NCBI RefSeq assembly: GCF_002741015.1
Contig: NZ_CP016616.1
Coordinates: forward strand, 3,629,501-3,693,500
Length of the DNA: 64,000 bases
Reading direction: 5' to 3'
From: Microvirga ossetica
Lineage (GTDB): Bacteria; Pseudomonadota; Alphaproteobacteria; Rhizobiales; Beijerinckiaceae
Each line of letters opens with the position of its first letter. Position 1 is the first letter of the stretch. Under the pieces are notes generated by a model, which was not told the DNA's origin, did not search any database, and was given only the letters and a program-made list of their open reading frames with translations. Shown here piece after piece: positions 37,554 through 48,582 of the stretch. Position numbers and translations under genes: made by a program.

Positions 37554-38165
37554 ATGGGTAAGCCTACCACCGTCGTGTTCGATGTCGGCAATGTCCTGCT
37601 GCGCTGGGACCCGCGCCATCTCTACCGCCGCATCTTCGACGACGAGGAGCAGATGGAGTGGTTCCTCGGCAATGTCTGCACGCCTGACTGGAATCTGGAG
37701 CAGGACCGGGGCCGCGACTGGGACGAGGCGGTCGCTCTCCTCGTGAAGGATCATCCGACGCACGAGCCGAAGATCCGCGCCTTCCACGAGCGCTGGGACG
37801 AGACCGTCTCAGGCGTGTTCGAGGACCATGTCGTCCTGCTGCAGCGCCTGCGCGAGGCGGGCGTGCCGAATTATTGCATCACGAATTTCTCCAGCCCCAA
37901 ATTCGCCCTGTCGCAGGAGCGATACCCGTTCCTCTCGGGCTTCGACGGCATCGTCGTCTCGGGCGACGAGCGTCTCCTGAAGCCCGATCCTGCCATCTAC
38001 CGACTGCTCCTCGACCGCTATGGCCTCGAAGCGGAGGATTGCGTCTTCATCGACGATTCGAAGGCCAATGTGGAAGGGGCCCGCAAGGTGGGCATGCACG
38101 CGATCCATTGCGTCGAACCGATCGACCTCGCCGCGGAGCTGCGGGGGTACGGGTTTCCGGTTTGA
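37554..38165 (+). CDS. HAD-superfamily hydrolase (YihX-like subfamily IA)
   Basis: The 203-residue phosphatase-like protein has motif I VFDVGNVLLRWD with nucleophile Asp10, motif III with conserved Lys in RLLKPDPAIY, and motif IV FIDDSKANVEGA. The DxGNVL form of motif I is that of the YihX/HAD-IA variant 3 group, which includes glucose-1-phosphate and FMN phosphatases. No substrate can be deduced. It follows maeB by 117 bp in the same direction, and could be co-transcribed. Confidence 0.88.
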   Translation: MGKPTTVVFDVGNVLLRWDPRHLYRRIFDDEEQMEWFLGNVCTPDWNLEQDRGRDWDEAVALLVKDHPTHEPKIRAFHERWDETVSGVFEDHVVLLQRLREAGVPNYCITNFSSPKFALSQERYPFLSGFDGIVVSGDERLLKPDPAIYRLLLDRYGLEAEDCVFIDDSKANVEGARKVGMHAIHCVEPIDLAAELRGYGFPV

Positions 38166-38192
38166 AACCAACCCACATCTTGAATACTACCC

Positions 38193-38284
38193 ACGTCGTC
38201 ACCGGCCTTGTGCCGGTGATCCCGATCCGAGAAGCGCCGAGCCTTTCCAACCGGGATGGCCGGGACGAGCCCGGCGATGACGTG
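38193..38284. repeat. Palindromic intergenic repeat, family C, copy 3
   Basis: ACGTCGTCACCGGCCTTGTG with CCGGTGATCCCGATCC at the left, GGATGGCCGGGACGAGCCC with GGCGATGACG at the right, as in the copies at 11762 and 22499. Confidence 0.87.
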
Positions 38285-38289
38285 GTGGG

Positions 38290-38390
38290 TGTCATCCCCG
38301 GTGGCCGGAGGCCGGGAAGAGGATCCATAGCGTGAGCGGTTCAATGGATTCCCTCCCCCTTCGCCGCGCTCCGGCCGGGGAATGGCGGTG
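38290..38390. repeat. Palindromic intergenic repeat, family D, copy 2
   Basis: GTGTCATCCCCGGTGGCCGG and CGCTCCGGCCGGGGAATG form the ends, with GGATCCAT and ATGGATTCC inside. It lies directly next to a family C element, the same pairing as at 22360-22588. Confidence 0.85.
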
Positions 38391-38441
38391 TAGAGAGTGC
38401 AGCGCCCTTGCTCTCTCCCCCGGCTTGAGCCATCACGCGGC

Positions 38442-40907
38442 ATGCGCGCTTTCGACAGCCCCCTTCCCATCGATGCGGTCCTCGACGACCTGACGGCGAG
38501 CCTGCGCGGGCGGCCGAACGCGGTGCTCGTGGCGCCGCCCGGCGCCGGCAAGACCACCCGGGTGCCGCTGGTGCTGCTCGACGAGCCCTGGGCGAACGGG
38601 GCGAAGATCATCGTGCTGGAGCCTCGTCGGCTCGCGGCCCGCGCTGCGGCCGCGCGCATGGCGCAGACGCTCGGCGAGGCCGTCGGCGAGACGGTGGGCC
38701 TGCGCGTTCGCCTCGGCTCCAAGATCAGCCGCAAAACCCGCGTCGAGGTCGTGACCGAGGGCGTGTTCGCCCGCATGATCCTCGACGATCCCTCGCTCGA
38801 CGGCATCGCCGCCGTTCTCTTCGACGAGTTCCACGAGCGCTCCCTCGATGCGGATCTCGGCCTCGCGCTGGCGCTCGATGCGCAAGGCGGCCTGCGTGAG
38901 GATCTGCGCCTCCTCGTCATGTCCGCGACCCTCGACGGGGCGCGGGTCGCCAGGCTGCTCGGCGAGGCGCCCGTCATCGAATCCGAAGGCCGGGCTTATC
39001 CGGTCGAGACCCGCTATCTCGGGCGCGACCCAAACCGCCGCATCGACGAGCAGGTAGCGGATGCGGTCACGCGCGCCCTGCGAGCCGAGAGCGGCTCCGT
39101 CCTGGTCTTCCTGCCGGGGCAGGGGGAGATCCGCAGGGTCGAAGGCCTTTTGCGCGAGCGCATCGCCGATCCCGCCATCGACCTCGCGCCGCTCTACGGC
39201 GCCCTGGAGCGCGGCGAGCAGGATCTGGCGGTAAGCCCGGCGAAGCCCGGGCGGCGCAAGGTGGTGCTCTCTACCTCCATCGCCGAAACCTCGCTCACCA
39301 TCGAGGGCGTGCGCGTCGTCATCGATTCCGGTCTCTCCCGCGTGCCGGTCTTCGAGCCGAATATCGGCCTGACACGGCTGGAAACCGTGCGCGTCTCGCG
39401 CGCCGCCGCCGATCAGCGGCGCGGCCGCGCCGGCCGCACGGAGCCTGGCGTCTGCTACCGCCTCTGGGAAGAGGCCTCGACCGGCGCGCTCGAGCCCTTC
39501 GCTCGCCCGGAAATTCTGTCGGCCGATCTCAGCCCCCTCCTGCTCGACTGTGCCGCCTGGGGCGTCGCCGATCCGACCTCACTCGCCTTCCTCGATCCGC
39601 CGCCGGCTCCCGCCCTCAAGGAGGCGAGGGCGCTGCTGCGGCAGCTCGGCGGGCTCGACGGCGAGGGGCGCATCACGGAGATGGGCCGCCGCCTGCGCGA
39701 TCTGCCCCTGCCGCCGCGGCTGGCGCGCATGGTGCTGCAGGCGGGCGAGAGCGGGCAGGCCCGCGATGCGGCGGATGTGGCCGCCGTTCTCGTCGAGCGC
39801 GGCCTCGGCGGCGATGCGGTGGATCTGTCCGACCGCGTCGAGCGCTTCCGTCGCGACCGGTCGGGCAGGGCGCAGGACATGCGGCGCATGGCGGAGGGCT
39901 GGGCCAAGGGGAGCAACGGCTCCGTGAAGGGCGAGCTGCGTTCCGTCGGCGCGCTGCTGACCCTCGCCTATCCCGACCGCCTCGCCAAGGCGCGCGGCAA
40001 GCCGGGCGATTATCTCATGGCCAATGGACGCGGCGCCTCGCTCGAAGCGCATGAGCGGCTGGCGAAGGAGCCCTATCTCGCCATTGCCGAAATTGTAGGC
40101 GGAGCCGCCTCGGCGCGCATTCTCGCCGCCGCCGCCATCTCGCCCGACGAGATCGAAGTGCTGTTCGCGGAGGCCATCGAGCAGCGCGACGAGATCGCCT
40201 TCGACCGGCAGGCGCGGGCCCTGCGGGCGCGCGGTGTCCGGCGCCTCGGGGCGCTCGCCCTGAACGAGCGCCCGCTGAAGGTGCCGGCGACCGAGGAGGC
40301 CGCGCGCGCGCTTGCTGAAGGTCTCGTCTCGCTCGGGCTCGACGTTCTGCCCTGGTCGAAGGCCCTGGCGCAGTGGCGCGAGCGCGTGATGTTTCTTCGC
40401 AAGGCCGAAGGCGAGGAATGGCCGGACCTCTCTGACGAAAACCTGTCCCGAACAGCCGGGGACTGGCTGGCGCCTCACCTCGTCGGGAAAAGCGGCCTCG
40501 GCGAGATCGGCTCCGATCTCTTGAGCGAGGCTCTGCGCGGCCTCCTGCCTTGGAACCTGCAGCGACGTCTCGATGCGGAGGCGCCGACCCATGTCGAGGT
40601 CCCGACCGGATCGCAGATCCCGGTCGATTACGGCGCGGAAGAAGGGCCCGTCCTCGCCGTGCGGGTGCAGGAGCTGTTCGGGCTCGACAAGCACCCCACT
40701 ATCGCTGCCGGGCGGGCGCCGCTGATCCTGCACCTGCTCTCGCCGGCCCATCGCCCGATCCAGATCACCCGCGACCTGCCGGGCTTCTGGCGCGGCTCCT
40801 GGGCGGCGGTACGGGCCGATATGCGCGGGCAATATCCGAAGCACCCCTGGCCGGAGGATCCGCTCGCCGCCCCGCCGACGCGGCGTGCGAAGCCGCGGGG
40901 GACGTAG
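38442..40907 (+). CDS. hrpB: ATP-dependent helicase HrpB
   Basis: HrpB is a DEAH/DExH-box helicase of unclear cellular role. The 821-residue protein has Walker A APPGAGKTTR (about 31-40), the DEFHER motif II, SATLDG motif III, and in the second RecA-like domain STSIAETSLTIEGV and QRRGRAGRTEPG. The HrpB C-terminal domain (WPDLSDENL, GSQIPVDYG, KHPWPEDPL) confirms the subfamily. The ATG at 38442 gives the family N-terminus; an in-frame ATG 15 codons earlier would read from the repeat. The gene ends in a short basic tail. Confidence 0.95.
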   Translation: MRAFDSPLPIDAVLDDLTASLRGRPNAVLVAPPGAGKTTRVPLVLLDEPWANGAKIIVLEPRRLAARAAAARMAQTLGEAVGETVGLRVRLGSKISRKTRVEVVTEGVFARMILDDPSLDGIAAVLFDEFHERSLDADLGLALALDAQGGLREDLRLLVMSATLDGARVARLLGEAPVIESEGRAYPVETRYLGRDPNRRIDEQVADAVTRALRAESGSVLVFLPGQGEIRRVEGLLRERIADPAIDLAPLYGALERGEQDLAVSPAKPGRRKVVLSTSIAETSLTIEGVRVVIDSGLSRVPVFEPNIGLTRLETVRVSRAAADQRRGRAGRTEPGVCYRLWEEASTGALEPFARPEILSADLSPLLLDCAAWGVADPTSLAFLDPPPAPALKEARALLRQLGGLDGEGRITEMGRRLRDLPLPPRLARMVLQAGESGQARDAADVAAVLVERGLGGDAVDLSDRVERFRRDRSGRAQDMRRMAEGWAKGSNGSVKGELRSVGALLTLAYPDRLAKARGKPGDYLMANGRGASLEAHERLAKEPYLAIAEIVGGAASARILAAAAISPDEIEVLFAEAIEQRDEIAFDRQARALRARGVRRLGALALNERPLKVPATEEAARALAEGLVSLGLDVLPWSKALAQWRERVMFLRKAEGEEWPDLSDENLSRTAGDWLAPHLVGKSGLGEIGSDLLSEALRGLLPWNLQRRLDAEAPTHVEVPTGSQIPVDYGAEEGPVLAVRVQELFGLDKHPTIAAGRAPLILHLLSPAHRPIQITRDLPGFWRGSWAAVRADMRGQYPKHPWPEDPLAAPPTRRAKPRGT

Positions 40908-40960
40908 AACACTCGCAACGCAAAGCCTCAGCCCGCAAAACCGTCTTCCGGGGTGCTCAA

Positions 40961-41084
40961 CCTCATCCTGAGTGTCGGGCCCAGTATTTGGCCCCCAAGC
41001 CCTCATCCTGAGGGCCGCCGACGGTCACTGCGTGACCTCCTCAGGATGAGGGCGAGATTTATGAATCAGACTCTCAGGATGAGG
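40961..41084. repeat. Palindromic intergenic repeat, family A, copy 3 (nested form)
   Basis: An outer CCTCATCCTGAGT/ACTCTCAGGATGAGG pair encloses an inner CCCTCATCCTGAGG/CCTCAGGATGAGGG pair. It appears to be a family A element inside the remains of another. It lies between the convergent hrpB and mgsA genes. Confidence 0.8.
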
Positions 41085-41109
41085 TTTGAGGACGTGGAAA
41101 GTGGACCTT

Positions 41110-41487
41110 CTAATCCCGAAACGACTCGATCAGCCGCTCGGCCGTTGCTGGGTTCAATGCCATCGGGATGTTGTAGACGAGCGCAAGGCGCATCAGCGCC
41201 TTCACGTCGACGTCGTGCGGATGCGGGGAAAGCGGGTCGACGAAGAAGAACAGAACAGCGATCTTTCCCTCCGCGATCATCGCGCCGATCTGCTGGTCGC
41301 CGCCGAGCGGGCCGCTCTTCAGGCGCGTCACGGAGAGCGCGGGGCAACGCTCCATCACCCGTCCGCCGGTGGTGCCGGTGGCAAACAGCGTGAAGGGGCG
41401 GATGTCGTTCTCATACTTGGCCACGAAGGCGGCCATGTCGTCCTTCTTGGCGTCGTGAGCCACGAGCGCCAAAGTCATCTGCTTCAT
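41110..41487 (-). CDS. mgsA: Methylglyoxal synthase
   Basis: MgsA converts dihydroxyacetone phosphate to methylglyoxal, an overflow bypass of lower glycolysis. The 125-residue protein has the family motifs [10 protein letters not shown] with His11 and Asp12, [10 protein letters not shown], and [12 protein letters not shown] with the catalytic Asp64, then [16 protein letters not shown]. It is slightly shorter than the E. coli enzyme (152 residues). It lies 13 bp downstream of the DUF1194 gene on the same strand. Confidence 0.95.
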   Translation of the reverse strand: MKQMTLALVAHDAKKDDMAAFVAKYENDIRPFTLFATGTTGGRVMERCPALSVTRLKSGPLGGDQQIGAMIAEGKIAVLFFFVDPLSPHPHDVDVKALMRLALVYNIPMALNPATAERLIESFRD

Positions 41488-41499
41488 GGGAAGAACAGC

Positions 41500-42309
41500 T
41501 CAATTGCTCCAGCGGTCACGCCACTGCATCTCGCCGGCCATGCAGTTGGTGCGTGGAGGGGCCTGAATACGGCGGATCAGCGGCTGCTCGGGCACCAGGT
41601 TCGCAACCTCGAGCAGGATCTTGGTCTTGATGGCCTCGATGAACTGATCGCGTTCCCGAACCGGAACGGTGAACGAGCCTTGGCCGCCGATCACGCAGTC
41701 CTTGTAATAGATGTCGAGGTCCGGGATGTCGAGATAGCCGGGCTGGCGCAGCATGATCGGCAAACCGTTGATGATGATGCCCTTCTTGATGGCGGCATCG
41801 CGGGCTTCGATGACGAGCCGGCCTTGGTTGTTGGGGCCGTCGCCGGAAACGTCGATCACTTGCCGGGTCGCGCTGAGGCCGCTGTCCTCCAGGAGCTTCA
41901 CGCTGAAATCGATGGCGCTGGAGATCGAGGTCCGCTGCGCGCGGCGCAGAGGCGTCGAGGCGATCCTGTCGGCGAAGGCCATCAGGCTCTCGGAATTGTC
42001 GAGAACGGTCCAGGGGACGATCACCTTCTGGTCCGGGGAGCCGGCCCATTCCATGTAGGTCACGGCGATCCTGCCCAGCATGCCGCCGCGGATGGCGTCG
42101 TGGACCAGCTTGGAGCGGAAGGCCTGCGCGAAGCCTTCCCGCTGCAGGGCCTGCTCGTCCGTATCCATGGAAAAGGAGATGTCGACGGCGACGACGAGGG
42201 CGAGATCGACCTCTGTCTCGGTCGGGACTTGGGCCAGGGCCGGCGCGACTGTCAGCGCCCACAGACAGGCCAGCCCTGCGGCAAAACGGGTGAAGCCGGA
42301 ACGAACCAT
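41500..42309 (-). CDS. DUF1194 family exported von Willebrand A-like protein
   Basis: The 269-residue protein has a signal peptide (about 1-26, ending VAPALAQ) and a VWA-like domain whose metal-site motif DxSxS is intact (D43, S45, S47 in VVAVDISFSMDTDEQ), with SGDGPNN later on. DUF1194 proteins are periplasmic or secreted in alphaproteobacteria; the function is unknown, but VWA domains commonly bind partner proteins through Mg2+. The C-terminal QAPPRTNCMAGEMQWRDRW is a family tail. It sits between cmk and mgsA on the same strand. Confidence 0.88.
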   Translation of the reverse strand: MVRSGFTRFAAGLACLWALTVAPALAQVPTETEVDLALVVAVDISFSMDTDEQALQREGFAQAFRSKLVHDAIRGGMLGRIAVTYMEWAGSPDQKVIVPWTVLDNSESLMAFADRIASTPLRRAQRTSISSAIDFSVKLLEDSGLSATRQVIDVSGDGPNNQGRLVIEARDAAIKKGIIINGLPIMLRQPGYLDIPDLDIYYKDCVIGGQGSFTVPVRERDQFIEAIKTKILLEVANLVPEQPLIRRIQAPPRTNCMAGEMQWRDRWSN

Positions 42310-42395
42310 CGGAGTCTCCTTGCCGGGAGCCGGATAGGTCTGGGAAGTGTGCCAGCTTCTGAAACTAAGGCAAGGAGCCTCTGGGACCAGAGGGA

Positions 42396-43022
42396 TTAGG
42401 AGCGCCGACCCTCCACAAGATCGAGCGCGGCGCGGAAGGCGCCGTCGGCGTCCAGGTGCGTGGTGTCGAGGGTGATGGCGTCGGCCGCGGCCTTCAGCGG
42501 TGCCGTGCTCCGGTTCATGTCGCGCTCGTCGCGGCGGCGGATATCCACGAGGATGATCTCGTATTCGGGCCGCTCGCCCCGGCTCAGCAGCTCCCGGTGC
42601 CGGCGCCGGGCCCGTTCCTCGGGGGCCGCGGTGATGAAGAGCTTCACTTGCGCGTCCGGGCAGACCACCGTTCCGATGTCCCGCCCGTCGAGCACGGCGC
42701 CTGGTTCCTGCATGGCGAACTGGCGCTGGAAGGCGAGAAGCGCGTCCCGCACCGGCTGGTAGGCCGACACCACCGAGGCGGCCTCGCCCATGGCGGCGCC
42801 CCGGAGGCGGGAATCGTCGTCCAGATGGCTGACGTCCAGGTTCTGCGCCACCTCTGCCGCGGCGTCCCGGTCGGCGAGCGGGATGTCCCGGTCCATGAGC
42901 ACGCGGGCGACGGCCCGGTAGAGCAGGCCGGTATCGAGATGAGCGAAGCCGTAATGCTCGGCGAGGCGCTTGCCCAGGGTGCCCTTGCCCGAGGCGGCGG
43001 GACCGTCGATGGCGATGATCAT
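42396..43022 (-). CDS. cmk: Cytidylate kinase
   Basis: Cmk phosphorylates CMP and dCMP. The 208-residue enzyme has the P-loop GPAASGKGT (residues 6-14), GFAHLDTGLLYRA in the NMP-binding part, and VLDGRDIGTVVCPDA with its catalytic Arg/Asp. aroA lies 7 bp upstream, an operon order common in Rhizobiales, but rpsA, which normally follows, is absent; DUF1194 takes its place. Confidence 0.97.
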   Translation of the reverse strand: MIIAIDGPAASGKGTLGKRLAEHYGFAHLDTGLLYRAVARVLMDRDIPLADRDAAAEVAQNLDVSHLDDDSRLRGAAMGEAASVVSAYQPVRDALLAFQRQFAMQEPGAVLDGRDIGTVVCPDAQVKLFITAAPEERARRRHRELLSRGERPEYEIILVDIRRRDERDMNRSTAPLKAAADAITLDTTHLDADGAFRAALDLVEGRRS

Positions 43023-43029
43023 GGGCGGC

Positions 43030-44496
<1,467 letters not shown>

Positions 44497-44567
44497 CTAT
44501 TTGACAAGGCATGCCCTCACGACTAACGGAGCCTTCCCAACCATTCACTTCCAAAGGCAATCACCCC

Positions 44568-44960
44568 GTGGCCAAACCGGAACTCGGCTTGAAGCGCCAG
44601 TGCATGAGCTGCGGCGCAAAATTCTACGATCTCAGCAAGGACCCGGCGGTCTGCCCGAAATGCGGCACCGTCTTCCAGGCCGTGGCAGTGGCCATGAGCC
44701 GCGTCGCGGCACCCGTGGTTGCCCGCGCTGCCGCCCCCGCCGATGACGATGAGACCGAGCTCGAAGCGACCGGGCCGGAGATGGTGTCCCTCGACGAGGT
44801 CGAGGCAGGCGAGAACGAGAAGGACGTCCCGACCGACGACGATATCGACGTGGGCGACGAAGTCGCCGACGACGACACCTTCCTCGAGGACGAGGAGGAA
44901 GGCGACGACGACGTGTCGGACCTGATCGACAGCGATCTGGAAGACGACGAAGAGGCTTGA
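44568..44960 (+). CDS. TIGR02300 (FYDLN acid domain) family protein
   Basis: The 130-residue protein has an N-terminal zinc-ribbon-like part (MAKPELGLKRQCMSCGAKFYDLSKDP, interrupted by the two Cys pairs CMSC and CPKC) and a long, very acidic C-terminus rich in Asp and Glu that is likely disordered. The FYDLN motif defines the family, which is confined to alphaproteobacteria and has no known function. I chose a GTG start at 44568 because the conserved sequence begins there (VAKPELG); an ATG at 44511 would add 19 non-conserved residues. The divergent pairing with aroA is typical. Confidence 0.88.
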   Translation: MAKPELGLKRQCMSCGAKFYDLSKDPAVCPKCGTVFQAVAVAMSRVAAPVVARAAAPADDDETELEATGPEMVSLDEVEAGENEKDVPTDDDIDVGDEVADDDTFLEDEEEGDDDVSDLIDSDLEDDEEA

Positions 44961-45040
44961 ACCTCGCAAAAGAGGCGACTATAGAGACGCCTCTGCTTCG
45001 ACAGACAAAGCCGCGGTGCCCCAAACGCCGCGGTTCAAAT

Positions 45041-45116
<76 letters not shown>

Positions 45117-45130
45117 AATCTCAGAAAAAC

Positions 45131-45155
45131 AGCCGCCGTTTCAGGCGGCTTTTTT
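45131..45155 (+). terminator. Rho-independent terminator after tRNA-Ala
   Basis: AGCCGCC and GGCGGCT form a 7-bp stem with a GTTTCA loop, followed by a T-run (45150-45155). Confidence 0.92.
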
Positions 45156-45268
45156 GTTGCATGAGGCCACCCCGAATGGCGGGGCCTTCGTCTTAAGCGC
45201 AGGGGAGCGGCCGATCGTTCGCTCATTTTCTCCTGGAAACGGCGGCGATCTTCATTTTTAGTCGCGGC

Positions 45269-45283
45269 GCCTTAAGCTAAGGC
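45269..45283. promoter_or_regulatory. Palindrome upstream of glcB
   Basis: GCCTTA-AGC-TAAGGC is a perfect 6-3-6 palindrome 31 bp before the glcB ATG. It could be an operator or a leader hairpin. No regulator gene is adjacent. Confidence 0.3.
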
Positions 45284-45314
45284 CAGAGCCTTTTAGCTAC
45301 CGAAAGCGGGAACG

Positions 45315-47522
45315 ATGACGCGCGTCCAGACGAACGGCCTCCAAGTTGCACCGGTTCTTCACGATTTCATCGAGCGGGAGGCGATCGCCGGGACGGGGCT
45401 ATCGAGCGCTGCCTTCTGGGAGGGATTGGCCGGGCTCGTGAGGGACTTCGCGCCGCGCGACCGGGAGCTGCTCGCCGTCCGCGACAAGATCCAGGGCCAG
45501 ATCGACGAGTATCACCGCGGCCTGGCGGGCAAGGCTTTCGACCAGGCCAAGTACGAGCAGTTCCTGCGCGATATCGGCTATGTGCTGCCCGAGCCGGAGG
45601 ATTTTTCGGTCCAGACGCAGCACGTGGACGACGAGATCGCCCGCATCGCCGGTCCGCAGCTCGTGGTGCCGGTGTCGAATGCCCGCTATGCGCTCAATGC
45701 CGCCAATGCCCGCTGGGGCAGCCTCTACGACGCGCTCTACGGCACCGACGCCATCTCCGAGGAGGACGGCGCCGGCCGCTCGGGCGGCTACAACAAGGCG
45801 CGCGGAGCCAAGGTGGTGGAGCATGCCCGCGCCGTGCTGGACGAGGCCGCTCCCCTCGCAGGCGGCAGCCATGAGGATGCGGCGTCCTACGCGGTCCAGG
45901 GCGGGACGCTCGTCGTCACGCTTCGCGACGGCACCGAGACCGGCCTCAGCGATCCGGCGCGCTTCGTCGGCTATCAGGGCGATGCGGCGAGCCCGTCCTC
46001 CGTGCTGCTGCGCCACAACAACCTGCATCTCGACATCAGGATCGACCGCTCGCACCCGATTGGCGCCGAGGATCCGGCCGGCATCGCCGATCTGGTGATG
46101 GAATCGGCCGTCTCGACCATCATGGACCTGGAGGACTCGGTCGCGGCGGTGGATGCCGACGACAAGGTTCAGATCTACCGCACCTGGCTCGGGCTGATGC
46201 GGGGCGATCTGGCCGAGAGCTTCGAGAAGGGCGGCCGCACGGTCGAGCGCCGCCTCAACCCGGACCGGGTCTACACTATGCCGAACGGCGGCGAGCTGCG
46301 CCTGCATGGACGCAGCCTCATGCTGGTCCGCAATGTGGGCCACCACATGTTCACCGATGCGGTGCTCGACGAGGAAGGCCGGGAGATCCCCGAGACCATT
46401 CTCGATGCCGCCATCACCTCGCTGATCGCGATCCATGACCTGAAAGGTCAGGGCCCGCTGCGCAACAGCCGCGCCGGCTCGGTCTATATCGTGAAGCCCA
46501 AGATGCACGGGCCGGACGAGGTCGCCTTCGCCAACGATCTCTTCGGTGCCGTCGAGGACATGCTGGGGCTTGCCCGCAACACCCTCAAGATGGGCATCAT
46601 GGACGAGGAGCGGCGCACCTCCGTCAATCTCAAGGCCTGCATCCGGGCGGCGGCCGAGCGCATCGTGTTCATCAACACCGGCTTCCTCGACCGCACCGGC
46701 GATGAGATCCATACCTCGATGGAAGCCGGCCCCATGGTCCGCAAGAACGACATGCGGTCGACCGCGTGGATCAAGGCCTACGAGGACAACAACGTGGATG
46801 TGGGCCTGCTCTGCGGCCTGCCGGGCAAGGCGCAGATCGGCAAGGGCATGTGGGCGGCGCCCGACAGGATGGCCGACATGCTGGCTCAGAAGGTCGGTCA
46901 CCCGCAATCCGGCGCCAACACCGCCTGGGTGCCGTCGCCCACCGCTGCGACGCTGCATGCGCTGCATTACCATCAGGTCAACGTGCCGGCCCGGCAGGAG
47001 GAGCTGATGAGCCGTGAGCGGGCGAAGCTCTCCGACATCCTGACCATTCCGGTCTCGCAGTCGAACTGGGCGCCGGATGCGGTGCAGCAGGAGCTCGACA
47101 ACAACTGCCAGGGCATTCTCGGCTATGTGGTGCGCTGGGTCGACCAGGGCGTCGGCTGCTCCAAGGTGCCGGACATCCACGATGTGGGCCTGATGGAGGA
47201 CCGCGCGACCTTGCGCATCTCGAGCCAGCACCTCGCCAACTGGCTGCGCCACGGCATCGTCTCGGACGATCAGGTGATGCAGACCCTGCGCCGCATGGCG
47301 GAGGTGGTAGACCGGCAGAATGCGGGCGATTCGCTTTATCGTCCCATGGCGCCGAAATTCGAAGGCCCGGCCTGGAACGCCGCCTGCGACCTGATCTTCA
47401 AGGGGCGCGAGCAGCCCAACGGCTATACCGAGTGGATCCTGCACGCGCGCCGTCGCGAGGCGAAAGCCGCTGGGGCGCCGGACCGTGCCGAGGACAGCGG
47501 CGTCAAGACGAAGAAGAAATAG
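45315..47522 (+). CDS. glcB: Malate synthase G
   Basis: GlcB condenses glyoxylate with acetyl-CoA to give malate. The 735-residue monomeric form is complete, with the TIM-barrel motifs [15 protein letters not shown] and GTD-like N-terminal clasp, [21 protein letters not shown] [18 protein letters not shown], and the C-terminal [18 protein letters not shown] lysine-rich tail ends the protein. A terminator immediately follows. The gene is monocistronic; isocitrate lyase is not in the window. Confidence 0.97.
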   Translation: MTRVQTNGLQVAPVLHDFIEREAIAGTGLSSAAFWEGLAGLVRDFAPRDRELLAVRDKIQGQIDEYHRGLAGKAFDQAKYEQFLRDIGYVLPEPEDFSVQTQHVDDEIARIAGPQLVVPVSNARYALNAANARWGSLYDALYGTDAISEEDGAGRSGGYNKARGAKVVEHARAVLDEAAPLAGGSHEDAASYAVQGGTLVVTLRDGTETGLSDPARFVGYQGDAASPSSVLLRHNNLHLDIRIDRSHPIGAEDPAGIADLVMESAVSTIMDLEDSVAAVDADDKVQIYRTWLGLMRGDLAESFEKGGRTVERRLNPDRVYTMPNGGELRLHGRSLMLVRNVGHHMFTDAVLDEEGREIPETILDAAITSLIAIHDLKGQGPLRNSRAGSVYIVKPKMHGPDEVAFANDLFGAVEDMLGLARNTLKMGIMDEERRTSVNLKACIRAAAERIVFINTGFLDRTGDEIHTSMEAGPMVRKNDMRSTAWIKAYEDNNVDVGLLCGLPGKAQIGKGMWAAPDRMADMLAQKVGHPQSGANTAWVPSPTAATLHALHYHQVNVPARQEELMSRERAKLSDILTIPVSQSNWAPDAVQQELDNNCQGILGYVVRWVDQGVGCSKVPDIHDVGLMEDRATLRISSQHLANWLRHGIVSDDQVMQTLRRMAEVVDRQNAGDSLYRPMAPKFEGPAWNAACDLIFKGREQPNGYTEWILHARRREAKAAGAPDRAEDSGVKTKKK

Positions 47523-47532
47523 AACGGGTGAG

Positions 47533-47557
47533 GGCGCCGCGGCAGCGGCGCCTTTTT
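47533..47557 (+). terminator. Rho-independent terminator after glcB
   Basis: GGCGCCGC and GCGGCGCC form a perfect 8-bp stem with loop GGCA, followed by five Ts (47553-47557). It overlaps the stop region of the convergent pxpC gene. Confidence 0.93.
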
Positions 47558-48582
47558 CATTCGTGCGGCGTGGGAGCGAACGCGTCGACGGTGCCGCCGA
47601 TCAGGTTGCGGCTCAAGAGATGCTCGGTCGTGAGATTGAAACGGACGGGCGTAAGCTGCGACGGCAGGGCGGCGATCCAGTCCTTCAGTCGCCGCGCCGC
47701 CGCGACGGCCTCGTCCCGTTCCACTGCTTTGAAACGCAAGGCCGTACCCGGACGCAGCTGCGCGAAGCGGCCGAGATCGGCGCTGATCACGGTGGCGATC
47801 TTCGGGTATCCGCCCGCCGTCTGCCGATCGCGCATGAGCACGATGGGCTGGCCGCTGCCCGGCACCTGGATATGGCCGTCGACGATGCCGTCCGAGACGA
47901 TGTTGAAGCCCTTCGCATGCTCGAGACGCGGCCCGGTGAGCTGGAATCCCATCCGGTCTGCTAGCGCGCTGACGGTGAAATCATTTTCCAGGAACAAATA
48001 AATAGTTTCCGGCGTGAAATAATCGGCCTGCGGACCCATCATCACGCGGATGGCGCCATCCTCCTCCGGCGGCTGCACGGCAAGCTGCATCGGCTCGCGC
48101 TCCTCGCCCGAGGCCCGGCAGGGCAGGCGGTCTCCCGCTCTGAGGGCGGCTCCGTCGAGGCCGCCGAGGCGGGAGCGCAGATGAAACGACAGGCTTCCGA
48201 GCTGCGGCTCGACGGCAAAGCCGCCGGCGATGGCGAGATAGGCGAAGGTGCCCGTGCGCGGATGGCCGACGTCGAGAACCTGCCCTTCTTTCAGGATCGC
48301 GGAGGTCTGGGGCGGGACCGGCGCTCCGTCGATGCTCATGGCGATGCCGGCACCGACGAGGGCGATATGGAGATCGCCGCCTTCGCAGATGAAGGAGCCG
48401 CCAAGATTCATGAACTCGATGGCCCCCGTCTCGGGAGCATTGCCCACCAGCACGTTCGCCATCGCCAGCGCCCGGCGGTCCATGGCGCCGGAGGGAGAGA
48501 CGCCGAAGCCCTGATAGCCGAGGCGGCCGCGATCCTGCAGGGTGGTCATCGGCCCGCAGGATTTCACCAAAAGATCCGTCAT
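47557..48582 (-). CDS. pxpC: 5-oxoprolinase subunit PxpC (biotin-dependent carboxyltransferase-like, KipA type)
   Basis: PxpC works with PxpA and PxpB to hydrolyse 5-oxoproline (pyroglutamate) to glutamate with ATP. The 341-residue protein shows the family motifs TTLQDRGRLGYQGFGVSPSGAMD, then GYLAIAGGF-like FAYLAIAGGFAVEPQLGS, and DRMGFQLTGPRLEH near the C-terminus. Its ATG overlaps the pxpB stop by 4 bp, so the pair is co-translated. pxpA, usually adjacent, is not in this window. Similarity to urea amidolyase/allophanate hydrolase C-termini is a family trait. Confidence 0.9.
   Translation of the reverse strand: MTDLLVKSCGPMTTLQDRGRLGYQGFGVSPSGAMDRRALAMANVLVGNAPETGAIEFMNLGGSFICEGGDLHIALVGAGIAMSIDGAPVPPQTSAILKEGQVLDVGHPRTGTFAYLAIAGGFAVEPQLGSLSFHLRSRLGGLDGAALRAGDRLPCRASGEEREPMQLAVQPPEEDGAIRVMMGPQADYFTPETIYLFLENDFTVSALADRMGFQLTGPRLEHAKGFNIVSDGIVDGHIQVPGSGQPIVLMRDRQTAGGYPKIATVISADLGRFAQLRPGTALRFKAVERDEAVAAARRLKDWIAALPSQLTPVRFNLTTEHLLSRNLIGGTVDAFAPTPHE

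Noticed and set aside
42362..42395. CCTCTGG-GA-CCAGAGG palindrome after cmk as a terminator
   Set aside because: The loop is too short for a stable hairpin and no T-run follows in the direction of transcription.
44511..44567. ATG start for the FYDLN gene at 44511
   Set aside because: The conserved family sequence begins at the GTG at 44568, and the extra 19 residues show no conservation pattern.
45399..47444. 681-codon open frame antisense to malate synthase
   Set aside because: The translation has shadow-like composition (His/Arg/Gly/Ala-rich) and no motif; glcB accounts for the region.
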